From assembly GCF_001625215.2 (NCBI RefSeq), contig NC_030386.2, positions 20,926,545-20,990,544 on the forward strand: a DNA stretch of 64,000 nt. The letters are read 5' to 3'. A program made the translations under genes and the position numbers. Positions 11,903 to 24,475 of the stretch are shown one piece after another (the stretch's first letter is position 1; every line of letters begins with the position of its first letter). Under the pieces are notes generated by a model. The model worked only from the letters and a program-made list of their open reading frames with translations, was not told the DNA's origin and searched no databases. This stretch comes from Daucus carota subsp. sativus. Taxonomy: Eukaryota; Streptophyta; Magnoliopsida; Apiales; Apiaceae.

Positions 11903-13352
11903 TCTATCTATCTATTCTATTAATAATAGCCCAACATGGATCATGTTGAGCAAATAAAATCATTAGACATTTTAATCTCATAAAAAGACTTATTTACCTT
12001 TATATTTAAAACTCATTAACTCTCACATTAACTTGTCATTTATGTCTTAATAACATTCATTCATATAATAATAACGCATGGGACCAATTTAGCAAATGAA
12101 ATTATGACACTTTTTATTCAATTGATTGAGAAACTTATCCTCACTTTTAATATTTGTGAAAAAATTGTCCTTTAATAGAATCGAACAGTGAGTGCACTGC
12201 TAGCTTTCATTTTTCTGTAGCATTATATCAACTTGTCATTAATGTTTTAATATCGTTTATATAATATGTATGTATCGTGTAAATAACAGATTTTTTGATG
12301 TTTTATTATAGAGACTTAATTCTTGTCAATTTTTAATAATGACTTTATGTTTGTATTTGTTAATATAAAATATATTGTCCAATAATATATATATTTATAT
12401 ATGATATGCATACTATTTTTTCTGTTTAGAAACAATATCGGTACCATAAAAGTGACTAGATTAAGAATCAAAGACAATTCTAAAAATATATGATTTAGGT
12501 TTTATAAAAATATCTCTAAAATATGAATTTTAATCAGACTATAATATATTTATATAGTTGTTAGATTGTTTATTAATTTATTGCTAAAATTGAATTAAAA
12601 AAGGTTATTACATATCAGTGCTAGAATAATAATATAATAAAAGTATTTGTAGACAGATCTGATGCCTCTAATGTGCTACTCTTATGTGTGCATGTATCGG
12701 AAAGTAAAGATTATAAGATCATTATTGTATTAGTAATTCTTTATTAATCCATTATTAAAATATATCAATAATATACTTATTTATCATACTTTTCATAATT
12801 CAATCTTTAATAGAATCATGATTATCTTGTACGAAGTATCTGATATGTCGAAGGTAATTCGAATATAACTTCTCATCGCAATAGAGGTTAAATTGTATAT
12901 AAAAACAATTCACACTTTACTTTCAATCGAAATATAAGTATTATACCGTCAATTACGAGCTGCACAAAATTATTATGGATGTTTAAATAATTTTGTAATA
13001 CTTTAATCTCCACGATATATCATTATTTTCGCTTAACTAATGAAAGTGTGTTTTCAAACGCATTAAGTTTTGTCATTTTTTGGATTTCAAAATAGGAAAT
13101 CATACAATATATATGTAAATAAGCCGTTCGACCCAACATCTAAAATTCATAAATTTGATGTATTTTTTTTATATATCTAGAAACTAGCACACAAATTATA
13201 GGTTAACTATTTAGAAAATATTCGTGAATGATCAATTTTCATATAATTATATTGATCACGTTAAATTTCATAAAAATTTTAAAAAATAATTTACATATTT
13301 AAATCGAGTTACTAGATACAATACTCGTGCCTTGCACGGGTTTTAGGGCTAG
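11903..13352 (+). mobile_element. Non-autonomous Helitron
   Basis: The left end is TC-type (TCTATCTATCTATTC; start could be 11,903, 11,907 or 11,911). The right end carries a hairpin with arms CTCGTGC and GCACGGG around a CTT loop (13,324-13,340), then CTAG at 13,349-13,352 followed by T. These are the hallmarks of plant Helitrons (5' TC, 3' hairpin, CTRR, A/T target). No rep/helicase reading frame is present inside, so it depends on another element. Confidence 0.7.
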
Positions 13353-13478
13353 TTATGTTTTAAAAGTTCAACGAATTTTGTACAATGATTATTCAAATCT
13401 AGTTTTGCCAACAAATTTTAACCAACTCGGATGAAGAAGTTCTCGGGATCATTGAAATAAAAACAACAACGGTCTTTC

Positions 13479-13655
13479 TAATGTGTGCCCAAGGGCACAC
13501 AATAAACACTAAATTCTATAAAAATGAGCTATTTTGATTGGTGGAGTTGAAGTGAATACAGGGGGGCCATTCACATTTATTGTTAACCCACCAATCAAAT
13601 AGAACTATTTTTATTGGAGTTAGAGACTATTGTGTACCCTTGGACACACCATAGA
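13479..13655 (+). mobile_element. Short MITE with ~27-bp terminal inverted repeats
   Basis: The left terminus CTAATGTGTGCCCAAGGGCA mirrors the right terminus (reverse complement CTATGGTGTGTCCAAGGGTA) with a few mismatches. The element is ~177 bp with no coding capacity. The superfamily is not clear from the flanks. Confidence 0.65.
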
Positions 13656-14480
13656 TACTCCCAAACAACAATACACTTTCATGTAAAGTTTGTGAAAGAA
13701 GTTTCCAAGTTTCCAATCGCACAAGAGCAGAAGTGCTTATAGCTATTATACTCCTCGTCAATGCAAATTATAAGACAATTTTACATGCCATGTTATAGCC
13801 CAAAAGTGCAAGACAAGTTTTGAAAGACATGCTATAACACAAAAATTTTAATATCTTTATCATCTATTCTTATATCTTGTCAAGAGTCTTAAAATATCAT
13901 TTCAAATAATATAATATGACAGGGTTGATTTTGATTTTAATTTATGAACACATATATATAGAGATCGAATTTCATGTATTATTTAAAAATATATTGGTCA
14001 TACACAAATAACATGTCAGCATCTAAAAATATAAATTTAAATATTCATAACATTATTCTTATTTAAGAAATATTTTACTATTGACTAATTATGTTTTTCA
14101 ACTATCTTTAAAAAAAATAGTATTTTTACATAATTTTTTTGTGATTATAAATTTTTGAGCAGGGAAAAGTCTTTATCAATGCAAATGTTATTAAATTCAT
14201 AATTAGTATAATTATTTTGATAATAAATTTTGAGTTGGCGCGGATGTTTGTAAACTTTTAATTCAGTAATAGTTTTTCAGAATTCGATGACGTGATACTC
14301 TACAGAAAATAAATTAGTGATAAACATTTTCTCGCTGTCCTAACAAATTGCGCTCGTCGGCTTGAATAAATTAAAAATCCAATCGAAATATCGAATCGAA
14401 TACATAATAAATAGAGCCTAATAAATAATACGACAATGAGTCCGAAAAATTAATGTGAAATTGTTACACGACGCCGTTTA
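13656..14480. other. AT-rich intergenic, nothing recognised
   Basis: This stretch is AT-rich with no open frame of note and no clear terminal repeats. It leads into the promoter of the ARIADNE gene. Confidence 0.6.
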
Positions 14481-14491
14481 AAGAGGCAGAT

Positions 14492-14682
14492 TATAAAGTC
14501 CATCCACATAAGCTCTTGTTTTAGCACCTCAGAAAGCAAAGAAAAAAACCCCTCTTTACTCTCTCTCTACAAATCATACTCTCTGCGCTTGCCGGAGTTG
14601 TTTTCCGATCGCCTGAAACTCACCGTCGTTTAACAATCGATCGATTAAATTCAGCATATACATACACCTATCGACACAGATA
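14492..14682 (+). promoter_or_regulatory. TATA box and 5' UTR of the ARIADNE gene
   Basis: TATAAAG at 14,492-14,498 lies ~190 bp before the ATG. A pyrimidine-rich CTCTCTCTCT leader (about 14,550-14,585) typical of plant 5' UTRs lies between them. The transcription start is inferred at about 14,525. Confidence 0.5.
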
Positions 14683-17600
14683 ATGGATGGTTATACGAGT
14701 AGCGAAGAAGAGAACTGTTATTCTGATCGAGACTCTTTCGATGGTCTCGATAACGAAGAGTCTGATTCTCAGTGGGTCCCACCTAAACCTTCATCTATCA
14801 AGGTATCATCATGCCCCTTTCTTTGTGATTATATATTGATGTTGATTAGCCTCTGTATGTATGTAATGCTACATTCTCGTTTTTATTCATCACTTTTGAT
14901 TAAAGATTGCAACTTTATGTGTTTTTATGTATCTACGTGGTGAATTGGTGTTTCAATTTGTGATGTTGATGCTGTGGTTTTTATTCCTTGATTCTTTCAA
15001 TTGGCTGATTAGGTGAAAATTAGGTTTTCTTTTAGCTGTTGTCTTTTTGTATATGATTCGTATTTGAAAGATTGATTTGATTGTCTGTGTCAGTGTTATT
15101 AAACCCTGCTTGTCTTGTTGATTAATGTGGAATGTGGAAAATTATCTTAATTCTCGTTTATATGTCGGTATTTGTGTATGGACCATGCAGTTTCCTTTAA
15201 TTCTTAGACTTTGTTCACTTAGATGGAATGAAACGAGGGAAAATCGAATGAAATTTGTACTCGAAATGGAGGGTAATTAGAGAAAAGGTGTATAATTTTC
15301 ATTCCTTTAATCATTCAATTACCAAATATTTGAACTGGAAATCTAACCCACGTGTTTTGGAAGGATACTCATTCCACTTCAACATCATGTTTTCCTAAAA
15401 TTTTCATCATAGAAAATTTAGACTAACTCATTTATAGTCGTTATTTTCTCACACTCTCTTCTTTCTCCATAGAACTTCTTTATAATTTTTTATTCCATTC
15501 TCCCCTCATTCAGTTTCATCCAAGTGAACACAACCTTGGTGTTATATGTTTTTGGTGATTTTAGATTTTTTGTTGTGATCTGATGGTAAAAGATGAGGAT
15601 TTTGGCTATATTTGTCATTTTAATTGTTTCCTCTTGTGAAAGATTGATTCGTTAGATTTGTGTCAGTTTCTGCTCTTTTACTGTGGAATGTAAAAGATTA
15701 TATGAAAATGCCTTTTACGTGCCTATATATAATATATATACATGTGTATACACTCGGGTACCAAGTGTTCACATAGGCACATATCTGAGTGTTGGCCTCG
15801 AAAATTTTGAAAATTGGGACATATGGACATTGTCTTTTGGACACCGGTACAGGGACACAACATATAATACATTAATAAACAAGCATGGTATGTAGACACT
15901 CTAACACAATGTAACAATCAAATTCAGATTGAACACGATTTAGTAAAGAATTTTGCTAATTAGTTATCTTCTCTACTTGTTTTTTTTATACTTCCTTCTT
16001 TCTTTCTGCTCATTTGTGTTGGTTTGCATTGTATATTGCACTTGGTCTTTAAGTTGGTCAGAGTGTACACATTTCAGTCAAAGGATCTAACACAATAAGT
16101 ATCATGTCCGTGTGTCAAGTGTCTGACACGGGCATGTGTACGGATACGGCTCCCTAAACAAAAGAGTCGGAGTAACATAATGCGTTCTTTGCTTTAAGGT
16201 TTTTGTATGGTTCATGCATTATTTGTGTAATTGCTTGATTTCGACTTGTCATGATTCAATAGTAATATGACTTTTCAATTTGATGGTTTGTTTTAGTTTT
16301 GTTAGCTCATGGAAATGATATAAATTGATGGTTTCTCGCAGGTGATTACTAAAGAGTCTCTCTTGGCAGCACAGGTAGGAATAAGAACTTTGAATGTCTG
16401 ATTTATTTACTCGATTTTTGTTGTTTTCGGATATGTTTTGTTGATTTTTTTGATGATTTTTAATGTAGAAAGAAGATTTGCGCCAGGTTATGGAACTGTT
16501 ATCTTTGAGGGAGCATCATGCACGGACTTTGCTGATTTATTATCGATGGGATGCTGAGAAGTTATTCGCGGTACTTGTTGAAAAGGGAAAATCTGCTTTG
16601 TTTGCTCAGGCAGGTGTACCCTTGGTTGAAAATCATGAACTTGATACGTCTATGAATTCCTCTACGGTCATGTGCATTATTTGTATTGAGGATGTATCTG
16701 GTCGGGAGGTTACTAAAATGGACTGTGGCCATTGCTTTTGCAACAATTGTAAGTTTATCTCCTTGATTGTGTATGTTTTTTGATTTTTTCAGTTTTCGTA
16801 GCAGTTTGTTATGGCTTTGACAGAACAAATAATCTTCTGCGGGTTTGGAATTGAATGTCAGCAGAAAATGAGTGACCTTGTTATAGATTCAATAATTTGT
16901 AAATAATATTTGTCACATTTATAGTGTTATCATCATTCATTTCACTGTGAGCTATTGAATAAGAAAATCTTGATTATATTTTTTTTTGCTATTGTCCAGT
17001 TTCTTATGTTATTCATATGTATTTTAGGTTGGACAGAGCATTTCATTGTGAAGATAAATGAGGGACAAAGTAAGCGTATTAGGTGCATGGCTCATAAATG
17101 TTCCGCCATTTGTGACGAAGCAGTAATTAGAAACTTAGTTAGTAAAAGGCACCCTGATTTAGCAGAGAAGTTTGAGCGTTTTTTACTGGAATCCTATATA
17201 GAGGATAATAAGATGGTAAAATGGTGCCCAAGTATCCCACATTGTGGGAATGCTATACGTGTCGAGGATGATGAATTCTGTGAGGTAGAATGTAAATGTG
17301 GCCTACAATTTTGCTTTAGTTGTCTATCTGAAGCACACTCACCTTGCTCATGCCGTATGTGGGAGCTCTGGTTAAAAAAATGCAGAGATGAATCTGAAAC
17401 AGTGAATTGGATTACAGTTCATACAAAGCCTTGTCCAAAGTGTCACAAACCTGTGGAGAAGAACGGTGGGTGTAATCTTGTCAGCTGCATCTGTGGGCAA
17501 TCTTTTTGGTGTGAGCTCTTTCCCTCATCCTTGTAATTGTATTGCTTGCTTATTTGTTCTGATATGTTTTTGTCTTCGTATTTCTCTGTAGAATGTATTT

Positions 17601-20039
17601 TGATGATTTCACAATACAATAGAATGCATAACCATTTGCTATTGGTAGGTATGTATAAAAAGGAATTTATGTATTGAATCTCTTCTGTGTTCATCATCTT
17701 CTGCATATTCATGTTATATACGCTGGTCCGTAATGTGGCTGTCATTCTACTTGGCCCAAAGATTCCACAAGAACTGATTCATTGTTCAAGTTGAAGGAGT
17801 AATTTGAGTCCATACAGTAGGATCATTTGATGCTCTCTGCAGCTTATCCTTGGTCGGAGAGTAATTAAAATATTAGATTATCTAGTACGATTATTATTTA
17901 TAATAGTACTTCTTGAGCTCTGGTTCTATACAAGTATGGGAAGCTACTTGCGAGTTGTGTCATGATTCATTACCTTTGTGCTCTGTTTCTTGCTGCTATA
18001 GTTTACTTGACTGCTTTGTTACCCTTTTTCTTCTCAATAACTCGTGTCTTTTCATATCATAAATTTGCTTACTGTGATTTTTTCTTGATTCTTGATTAGT
18101 TGGCTATGTGGTGCTGCAACTGGTCGTGACCATACATGGTCAAATATTAGCGGCCACAGTTGCGGACGATTTAAAGAGGACATGGAGAAAAACTCTGAAC
18201 GAGCAAAGCGGGAGCTCTATAGGTATATGCACTATCATAATATGTACAAGGCCCATACAGATTCTTTTAAGCAGGAATCTACACTAAGGGAGACCATCAG
18301 GGAGAAGGTTGAGAATTTGGAAAAGAGAGATCCGAGTGCAAGAGATTTTACTTGGGTTACAAATGGGCTATACAGACTTTTCAGATCCAGGCGTTCTCTC
18401 TCTTATTCTTACCCATTTGCGTATTATATGTTTGGAGAAGAGCTGTTCAAGGGTGAGATGACGGAAAAGGAACGGGAGATAAAACAGAATTTATTTGAGG
18501 ACCAGCAGCAGCAGCTTGAAGCAAATGTGGAGAAGCTATCAAAGTGTATTGAGGAGCCACTTGATCAGTTACCTGATGACCGGGTCATGAATATAAGGAT
18601 GCAAGTAATTAATCTCTGTGTGATTACTGATAATCTGTGCCAGAAAATGTGAGTATGGCTGTCACATAACTTTAAATGAATCAATATCTCATTAGTCAGA
18701 ACTCATGTATTTGCTAACATTTTGCAGGTATGAATGTATTGAGAATGATCTATTGGGTTCTCTCCTATTTGGTATTCACAATATAGCTCCATACCATTCG
18801 AAAGGCATTGAGAAGGCAACTGAGCTTACCATCTGTCATAATTCTAAAGCCTGTAATGCTAAAAAAGCTGACGACAACGGTAAACTGGTTTCAACTTCTT
18901 TCTTTGTCATTATGTACTTGGTGTTCTAAAATATTTGATCGTGTCAGTTGACCTATCTAATATCTATACAAAGATGGGCTTCATCAGGATAATTTAGTCT
19001 ACAGTGTAAATTCTTATGCACGGTAAACCTTTTAAAGTTTAAAATGATGGGGAGGTCCACAGTTGATATGGACATGAAGGGATGCTAAATTTTCAAACAT
19101 ACCATTCCCTCTAAGTATTCATTTTCTATCATTGGGATAACATTGAAATGTTGAATCACCCTCTCAAGAAGATATTTGAGGTTACTCAACAAACCTAAAA
19201 CCTGTGCAGGATTATATCCTTCAGAATTGATAAAAATGTTAAACCCTGAAAATGACCTCCACAATCATAAATACAATAAATAACAAAATCATATGATAGA
19301 AGTATAGATATAATCAAAATAGTGTATCAAAATTGATTTGGTACAAGGGGCAGCTCTCCCCAGTCACCAATGATTCTCCTGATCCTCCTGATCCTCCTGA
19401 TTCTCCTGAGTATGTTCATACCTACCAAACATATCATATTGACTATGGCCCATGGTTGTCAAGGCGCTAGACTAAAACCTCTCGGGCGACCAGTTGGGTC
19501 GCCTAGTCGTTGAAGTCAATCGACTGCTTGCTTACCGACCATAACCCGTTCAGAAACCTTATATTTGAGTGTATGACTTTACTAGTCAGACAATCCGTTG
19601 AGAGGAGACGGTATCTGTTGTGATTTGTTAATCCCTATCTGAATTCCAACCCAGTCATCTATACCTTTAACTCAACCTTTTTTCTAAATTTTTATTCAGA
19701 AAAAGAAAATTTTAAAAATAAGTTTTAGAACTATACTTTACAGTAGCATTAAAGTGCGTGTCACATCTTCATTAAGTATGATTAACTACTGTTGACCTTT
19801 TCTCAAAATAAAACTACTGTTGACCATTTTTCATACTAGGGTGCAAGTTTTTAAATATTTCTTCATTTTTTAACAGAACATAAATTATTGCAGGATGCAC
19901 ATTGGAATCACAGGGACCATCAGGTTCTGGGAGTTCAGATCAGAGTGGTTATTCTTCGCGGAAGAGACCAAGAAAGGAAAATTTTGGTGCAGCATTTTTT
20001 GATCTCAACTTGCCTGCAGAAGTCTTGGAAGGAAATTAA
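14683..20039 (+). CDS. ARI: RBR-type E3 ubiquitin ligase, ARIADNE family
   Basis: Seven exons join in frame: 14683-14802, 16342-16374, 16469-16748, 17028-17508, 18100-18648, 18728-18879, 19894-20039, giving 586 residues (Arabidopsis A-type ARIs are of similar length). The N-terminus is acidic. RING1 starts near Cys120 (CIICIEDV), IBR spans ~190-255, and RING2 starts at ~280 (CPKCHKPVEKNGGCN). Cys298 in NLVSC aligns with the catalytic thioester cysteine of RBR ligases. A long helical Ariadne domain follows. RBR ligases take ubiquitin from an E2 onto that cysteine before passing it to the substrate. The C-terminus has a basic patch (RKRPRKE) and FFDLNLP. The exon 4/5 junction restores the RING2 Cys-Trp-Leu-Cys. 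Intron 1 (1.5 kb) carries a MITE. Confidence 0.93.
15208..15536. mobile_element. MITE in ARIADNE intron 1
   Basis: The left end TTTGTTCACTTAGATGGAAT mirrors the right end, whose reverse complement is TTGTGTTCACTTGGATGAAA. The element is ~330 bp, AT-rich and non-coding. The superfamily is undecided (no clear target duplication). Confidence 0.55.
18880..19893 (+). other. Intron 6 of the ARIADNE gene with a 9-bp microrepeat
   Basis: This 1-kb intron has a CTCCTGATC-type array at about 19,373-19,410 (four units). A GC-richer patch near 19,450-19,520 resembles the end of an old transposon. No exon-like frame was found. Confidence 0.5.
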
Positions 20040-20265
20040 ATTGAACTTAGAGCAGTTGCTTCTTTGAACAGTAAGAGCAATTCTTTTGTTGTTACCCTAG
20101 CATAAATTGGATGAAACAAGAAATGTTTCCCCTTCTGAGATAAAATGAAAAAAAGAAGGCTAGAATCTTGTGTTTTTGAAATTTGTTCTTTCGTTGCAAG
20201 ATTATATATAGGCATATTTAACTTTATGGGTGCTAAATCTGTGCATTCTATTGGCAGAGACAAGA

Positions 20266-20398
20266 CTTGCTACACATCTCTAATATAAGGGTTCTAGTCT
20301 CTTGCTACACATCTCTGATATAAGGGTTCTAGTCTCTTGCTACACATCTCTGATATAAGGGTTCTAGTCTCTTGCTACACATCTCTAATATAAGGGTT
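20266..20398 (+). repeat. 35-bp tandem repeat, 3.8 copies
   Basis: Units begin at 20266, 20301, 20336 and 20371, each opening CTTGCTACACATCTCT. Units 1 and 4 carry AATATA where units 2 and 3 carry GATATA; the last unit is truncated. It lies ~230 bp past the ARIADNE stop codon, so it may be in or just beyond the 3' UTR. Confidence 0.93.
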
Positions 20399-20418
20399 AA
20401 GGGTTGAAGACTGTTTAG

Positions 20419-20888
20419 TAGGGGTGAGCAAAATCGGATATCTAGTCCGGTTATTGTTAAATCATTGAATTGGATATCCTGTTTTTCGGATTATCAAATT
20501 CCTTTCGATTCTGGTTTCCGTTTAATCAGATATCTGGAATTCGGGTATCCGTTTTAACCGGATTGGAAAAAAAGGATTATTTTGATCCGAATTAGTTCAA
20601 TGTAGTTAAGTTTAGTTTATAATTCTTATTCAATTTAAATATATTTTAGCCCATTATAACTGACATTATGAATAATAAATTGACTAGTACTTTAAAATCA
20701 GATAGCATCTAGATATCCGATTTTGTAAAAAATTATGATCCGGATTCAGACCCAGATCTGATTTATAAAAAAACCCGGATCAAATATCCGGTCTGGGTTT
20801 TCGGATAAAGTATCTGAATTTTTGATTTTTTTTAAACCAGACCGAAAATTCGGATTGATCCGTTTTTTGGATTTTTATACTCACCCTA
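20419..20888. mobile_element. hAT-type MITE with 8-bp target duplication
   Basis: It is flanked by a perfect 8-bp direct repeat CTGTTTAG (20,411-20,418 and 20,889-20,896). Ends are TAGGGGTGAG and CTCACCCTA. Subterminal words GGATATC and CGGAT recur in both orientations. It is 470 bp and non-coding. The TAGGGGTG-type ends and 8-bp duplication indicate hAT mobilisation. Confidence 0.9.
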
Positions 20889-20896
20889 CTGTTTAG

Positions 20897-22040
20897 GAAC
20901 CATCGGATGACCTCCCAATTTTTTTTTTCTGCGCATTTATTCTTGTATGCCAATAACTAGTATGAAGGGGATTATTATTTGTCCACGGGACTAGCTTTGC
21001 TCTGCAGCCACGGTTGCAAAGCTGAAACTTCCCTTCATGAGTTAGACAATTTTATTCTGGATTCTGAAACTACCCTGGACTCTCATCTTTCCATAAGTTC
21101 AAGATTGTTAAGTTTAGGAGAAATTAAAGCAGACAAAGATATGAGAAGAAGAGATGTCCTTTTTGTTCTTATCATTACCATTGACCAACTCAACAACACC
21201 ACCCCCTTTGGAAACTTCGCTCTCCTGTTTTTTCTGGGTTTCCTTGAGCTCCTCAAGATTCACACAATTCATTATTATATCTGCAGCCTGGGGGGTATTC
21301 TTAAAACAAGGTCATAAGATTCCAGCTTCGATTTTAGTATTTAAAAAGCTCATAATATAATAACAATAATGTCTTCTGAAGCTTCCCAACTCAAAATCAC
21401 AGAAACAAAGGTTTCAGCATAGTTAAACAACATATTTTTAACATGAATCAGAACCCCAGAGTCAAATAACTCTGATCAATTCATGTAATTTACTATTCAT
21501 GGCACTTGAACCAAAATTATTGTTTAAAAACTTGGATATTAATTTTTCAAACATGTTTCTGTTTGACCTTCCGATGCATTGTTTTTAGAGATGCAAGCAT
21601 CTTTCGAAATCAAAGGGATATAATATTGGGACTGCATGATCCTGATGGCTTCGAAGTTTGGAAAATTTTGTTTAGTTTGGGTTTAAACAAGGTGATGAAG
21701 AAACTACGAGCTTTAAATTGGTCTGCAAGCATGTCTGTCAGTTTCTCTAATGAAGCTAAATTTGACTAATCGATACTAGATGATTGTTTTATCTAGATAT
21801 TGGTAGATGCAAACGAGATACTTGCGATCTTCGATTATTTGGACGAGACTGTGTTGACAAAACTTTCTTAGACTATGAGAAACTAACGTGTTGCAGTCGC
21901 AGAGATATTAGGGGAAATTGTAATCCTCTCATATACTCATATACTCATAAATCCATGTTGTGCGAACTGGTGTTATCTCGATTTGGACATGTACGAGTCC
22001 GATGATGTTGTATCATTAATTTTCGGGGTACAGACCTACA
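20897..22040. other. Intergenic, no supported gene
   Basis: Frames of 70-110 codons occur (for example 20,979-21,317) but show no domain, splice structure or biased composition. No transposon termini were identified. Confidence 0.5.
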
Positions 22041-22042
22041 GC

Positions 22043-22324
22043 GTATGTTTGGGCCATGAGTATTCGGACTTCTTATAACAAAAAACGAGTCAAATGAATT
22101 ATACTTTTCTTAATCCGTTTTTCTTAATCCGTTTGTGTGCATGTTCGGCTACCACTACTTTCAGCTTCTTTTTCTAAAAGTCGGTTTCTACTTTTCTTTT
22201 TTTTGACCTGTATGTGTAAAAAATCAGAAATACTTATAAAAAGTTGAGAATGCTAGCTTTTGTTTTAGGACTTCTACTTCTTTCTTAAACAACTTAATCA
22301 TTTATAAGTAGCCAAACAACCCTC
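22043..22324. mobile_element. Probable MITE with TGTTTGG-type ends
   Basis: The left end GTATGTTTGG and right end CCAAACAACCC form short imperfect inverted repeats. The ~280-bp AT-rich interior is non-coding. The edges are approximate. A similar end type occurs at 37,233 and 39,352. Confidence 0.4.
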
Positions 22325-22554
22325 ATAAAGAAAAAACACTTCTAGTAAGTTCCTTGAGAAGTATGAAGTTTAAAAAGTTGTTTTTTTTTTCCAACTTTTA
22401 CTTCTTTTCTATCTTTTATATGGAGGTTATGATTTATAAGTTATTGAAAGTGTTTGAATGATAATTTAACATGAATATTTAGTAATGTAAATTATAAATT
22501 AAGGATTACTGAAAATACAAGATACAATACAAAGTTAAACACACTACGATAATT

Positions 22555-22839
22555 TTGGCACCTGTCAACTTTCTAATTTCAGATGCTTATCTTCGTTCAC
22601 TAGGTGGTTATGATGATAATATGATGAACAGATATCCGATGGAGCTGCAGAACGTCCATTTCCATTCTCCTCTTCAATTTAATGGTCCTTCATTCCATCT
22701 TCGGAGCCATTTGGACAGTTCTTCACAACAAACTCAGCCACCACAGAGTGATAACATAATGGCCCTTGCCGAATGGTTGTGCCATCACTACCATCACTTT
22801 GTAGTTGCGAGCACCGTGATCAGCGAGATAAGCCGCTAG
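22555..22839 (+). pseudogene. Possible captured exon fragment
   Basis: An acceptor-like TTTCTAATTTCAG (~22,570-22,582) precedes an open frame of ~85 codons with normal-looking composition (RYPMELQNVHFHS, QTQPPQSDN). No start, no partner exon and no family could be found. A degenerate Helitron-like end (CCCGTGCCTTGCAC) lies ~200 bp downstream at about 23,030, so this could be a gene piece carried by a decayed element. Confidence 0.25.
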
Positions 22840-22859
22840 TTCATTAGCATTTTTGTCAC

Positions 22860-24400
22860 ATAGTAACCTCCATTTCAAAGTTGTGATGGTGCATTTACAA
22901 CGGTTTTAACTTACAAACAAATCATATTCAAATTTTATTTTATTAAAAATTTTGATTTATTATTTATAAATTAAATTTTTTCACACCATTTAAAATATAT
23001 TTAAAAAATTTATAAATAATTAAAAAGCTCCCGTGCCTTGCACTCTATATTTTCCGTCATAAATATCCAGTTTTGTTGTAGTGATATACGGATCTCCTAT
23101 CTAATCCCAAGTGAATACGTGCCGATTGAATTACGCGTACACTCACACTCGCTAGCGGGCGTCTATGGGTTCACCATAAGATCACGGACATGGCTGTGGT
23201 CGGTTCTTTGTATTGAAATTTCACACTGGAAACTTCCTGCTGAAAATCAATGACAATCTGTGAGCGTCTAAAGCTGTAATGCTCTTTGCATGCATACATC
23301 AAATTTCCCGAGTGTCTCAACACATTCTCACTAGATGTATTGCATAATTGCATTGCCCTGCCAAACGAGGTGATGTTTAGGCGCAATAGGCTCTGGTTAG
23401 TACTAATTTCGGGCTCGTTCGGGCCTTTGTGGCTCCACGAACCAATGTCCAATAATCTTTATAAATTTAATGATTGAACACTTTACCAGGGGTATGATTT
23501 TTTCCTTCAGTGAATCAAGGATGATGAAAAATTGACAACAAACTTTTATGAGTGCATGCTTGTGGGTGTAGAATCCATTACACAAAATGGGCCCAAAATC
23601 AAGTGCCAATCGGGACTGAAACAAGAATAGCCTACAACAAGTCATTTCATAGCAACCAAAAACTTTCTTTAAGCTTTTCTTTTGACCCTTCACCTTTCAG
23701 CCCTTTTGAGGTTTTTTGCTAATGCTTTTCCAAGTTTTTATTCCATCTCTTGTATGTGCAAGTGCGATGCTGCTCTTTTTCACATTACTATTTGCACTTT
23801 CAGTAGTAAAGGACAAGCTACATTTTATGAAGCACTTTAATTTTCAGTCAATCTTATTAATTAATATAATATAATTTGAACCATGATGAAGATTAAAGGA
23901 ATATGTGATCATGAGACCTAATCAAACTCATTAGTCCTATATTGTATTAGTCCTATATTGTCAATAATTATAAAACCATCATTAACAAGATCTCAAGGGA
24001 CAGTAAAGACATGTGTGCGTGAGTATCTGAATTTCCGTGTTCGTTTTTGAGATAAAATAAAATGAAGCTTAAACCCTAGCTCCTGTATGAAGACTAAGGT
24101 AGGGATTACTGTTTGATTGTGATTTGTGATAGTAGAAGACAGGTTTGACAGACCAGGTCCCATGACTTGCACCACATCCATCCACTCTGCCTCTTGTTTT
24201 TTACTTATGTTTGAAAAAACAAGTTATTTTATACAAACAGCTAGAGTATAAGTTGTACAACTATTTAAGTACTAGTGACCATTAAATGCACAACACTCTA
24301 CTTGACTTTCTCATATATCTAAAGTTCTAAACTTCTTCTTTTCATGCATAAGAAAAGCCACACAAAGATGACATTACTTTCTCAGATTGGTGACCATTCA
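22860..24400. other. Intergenic, degenerate Helitron-like end, no gene
   Basis: Near 23,030-23,043 there is CCCGTGC-CTT-GCAC without the closing GGG or CTRR. The remainder shows no convincing exon or terminal repeats. The following gene's leader appears to begin near the GT microsatellite. Confidence 0.45.
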
Positions 24401-24448
24401 TAACATAGTCTACCCTACCTCAAGCACACTACCAAATTTCACTCAGTG

Positions 24449-24475
24449 TTGTGTGTGTGTGTGTGTGTGTGTGTT
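24449..24475 (+). repeat. (GT)n microsatellite
   Basis: A run of about 13 GT units lies in the probable promoter or 5' leader of the DUF547 gene. Confidence 0.9.
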
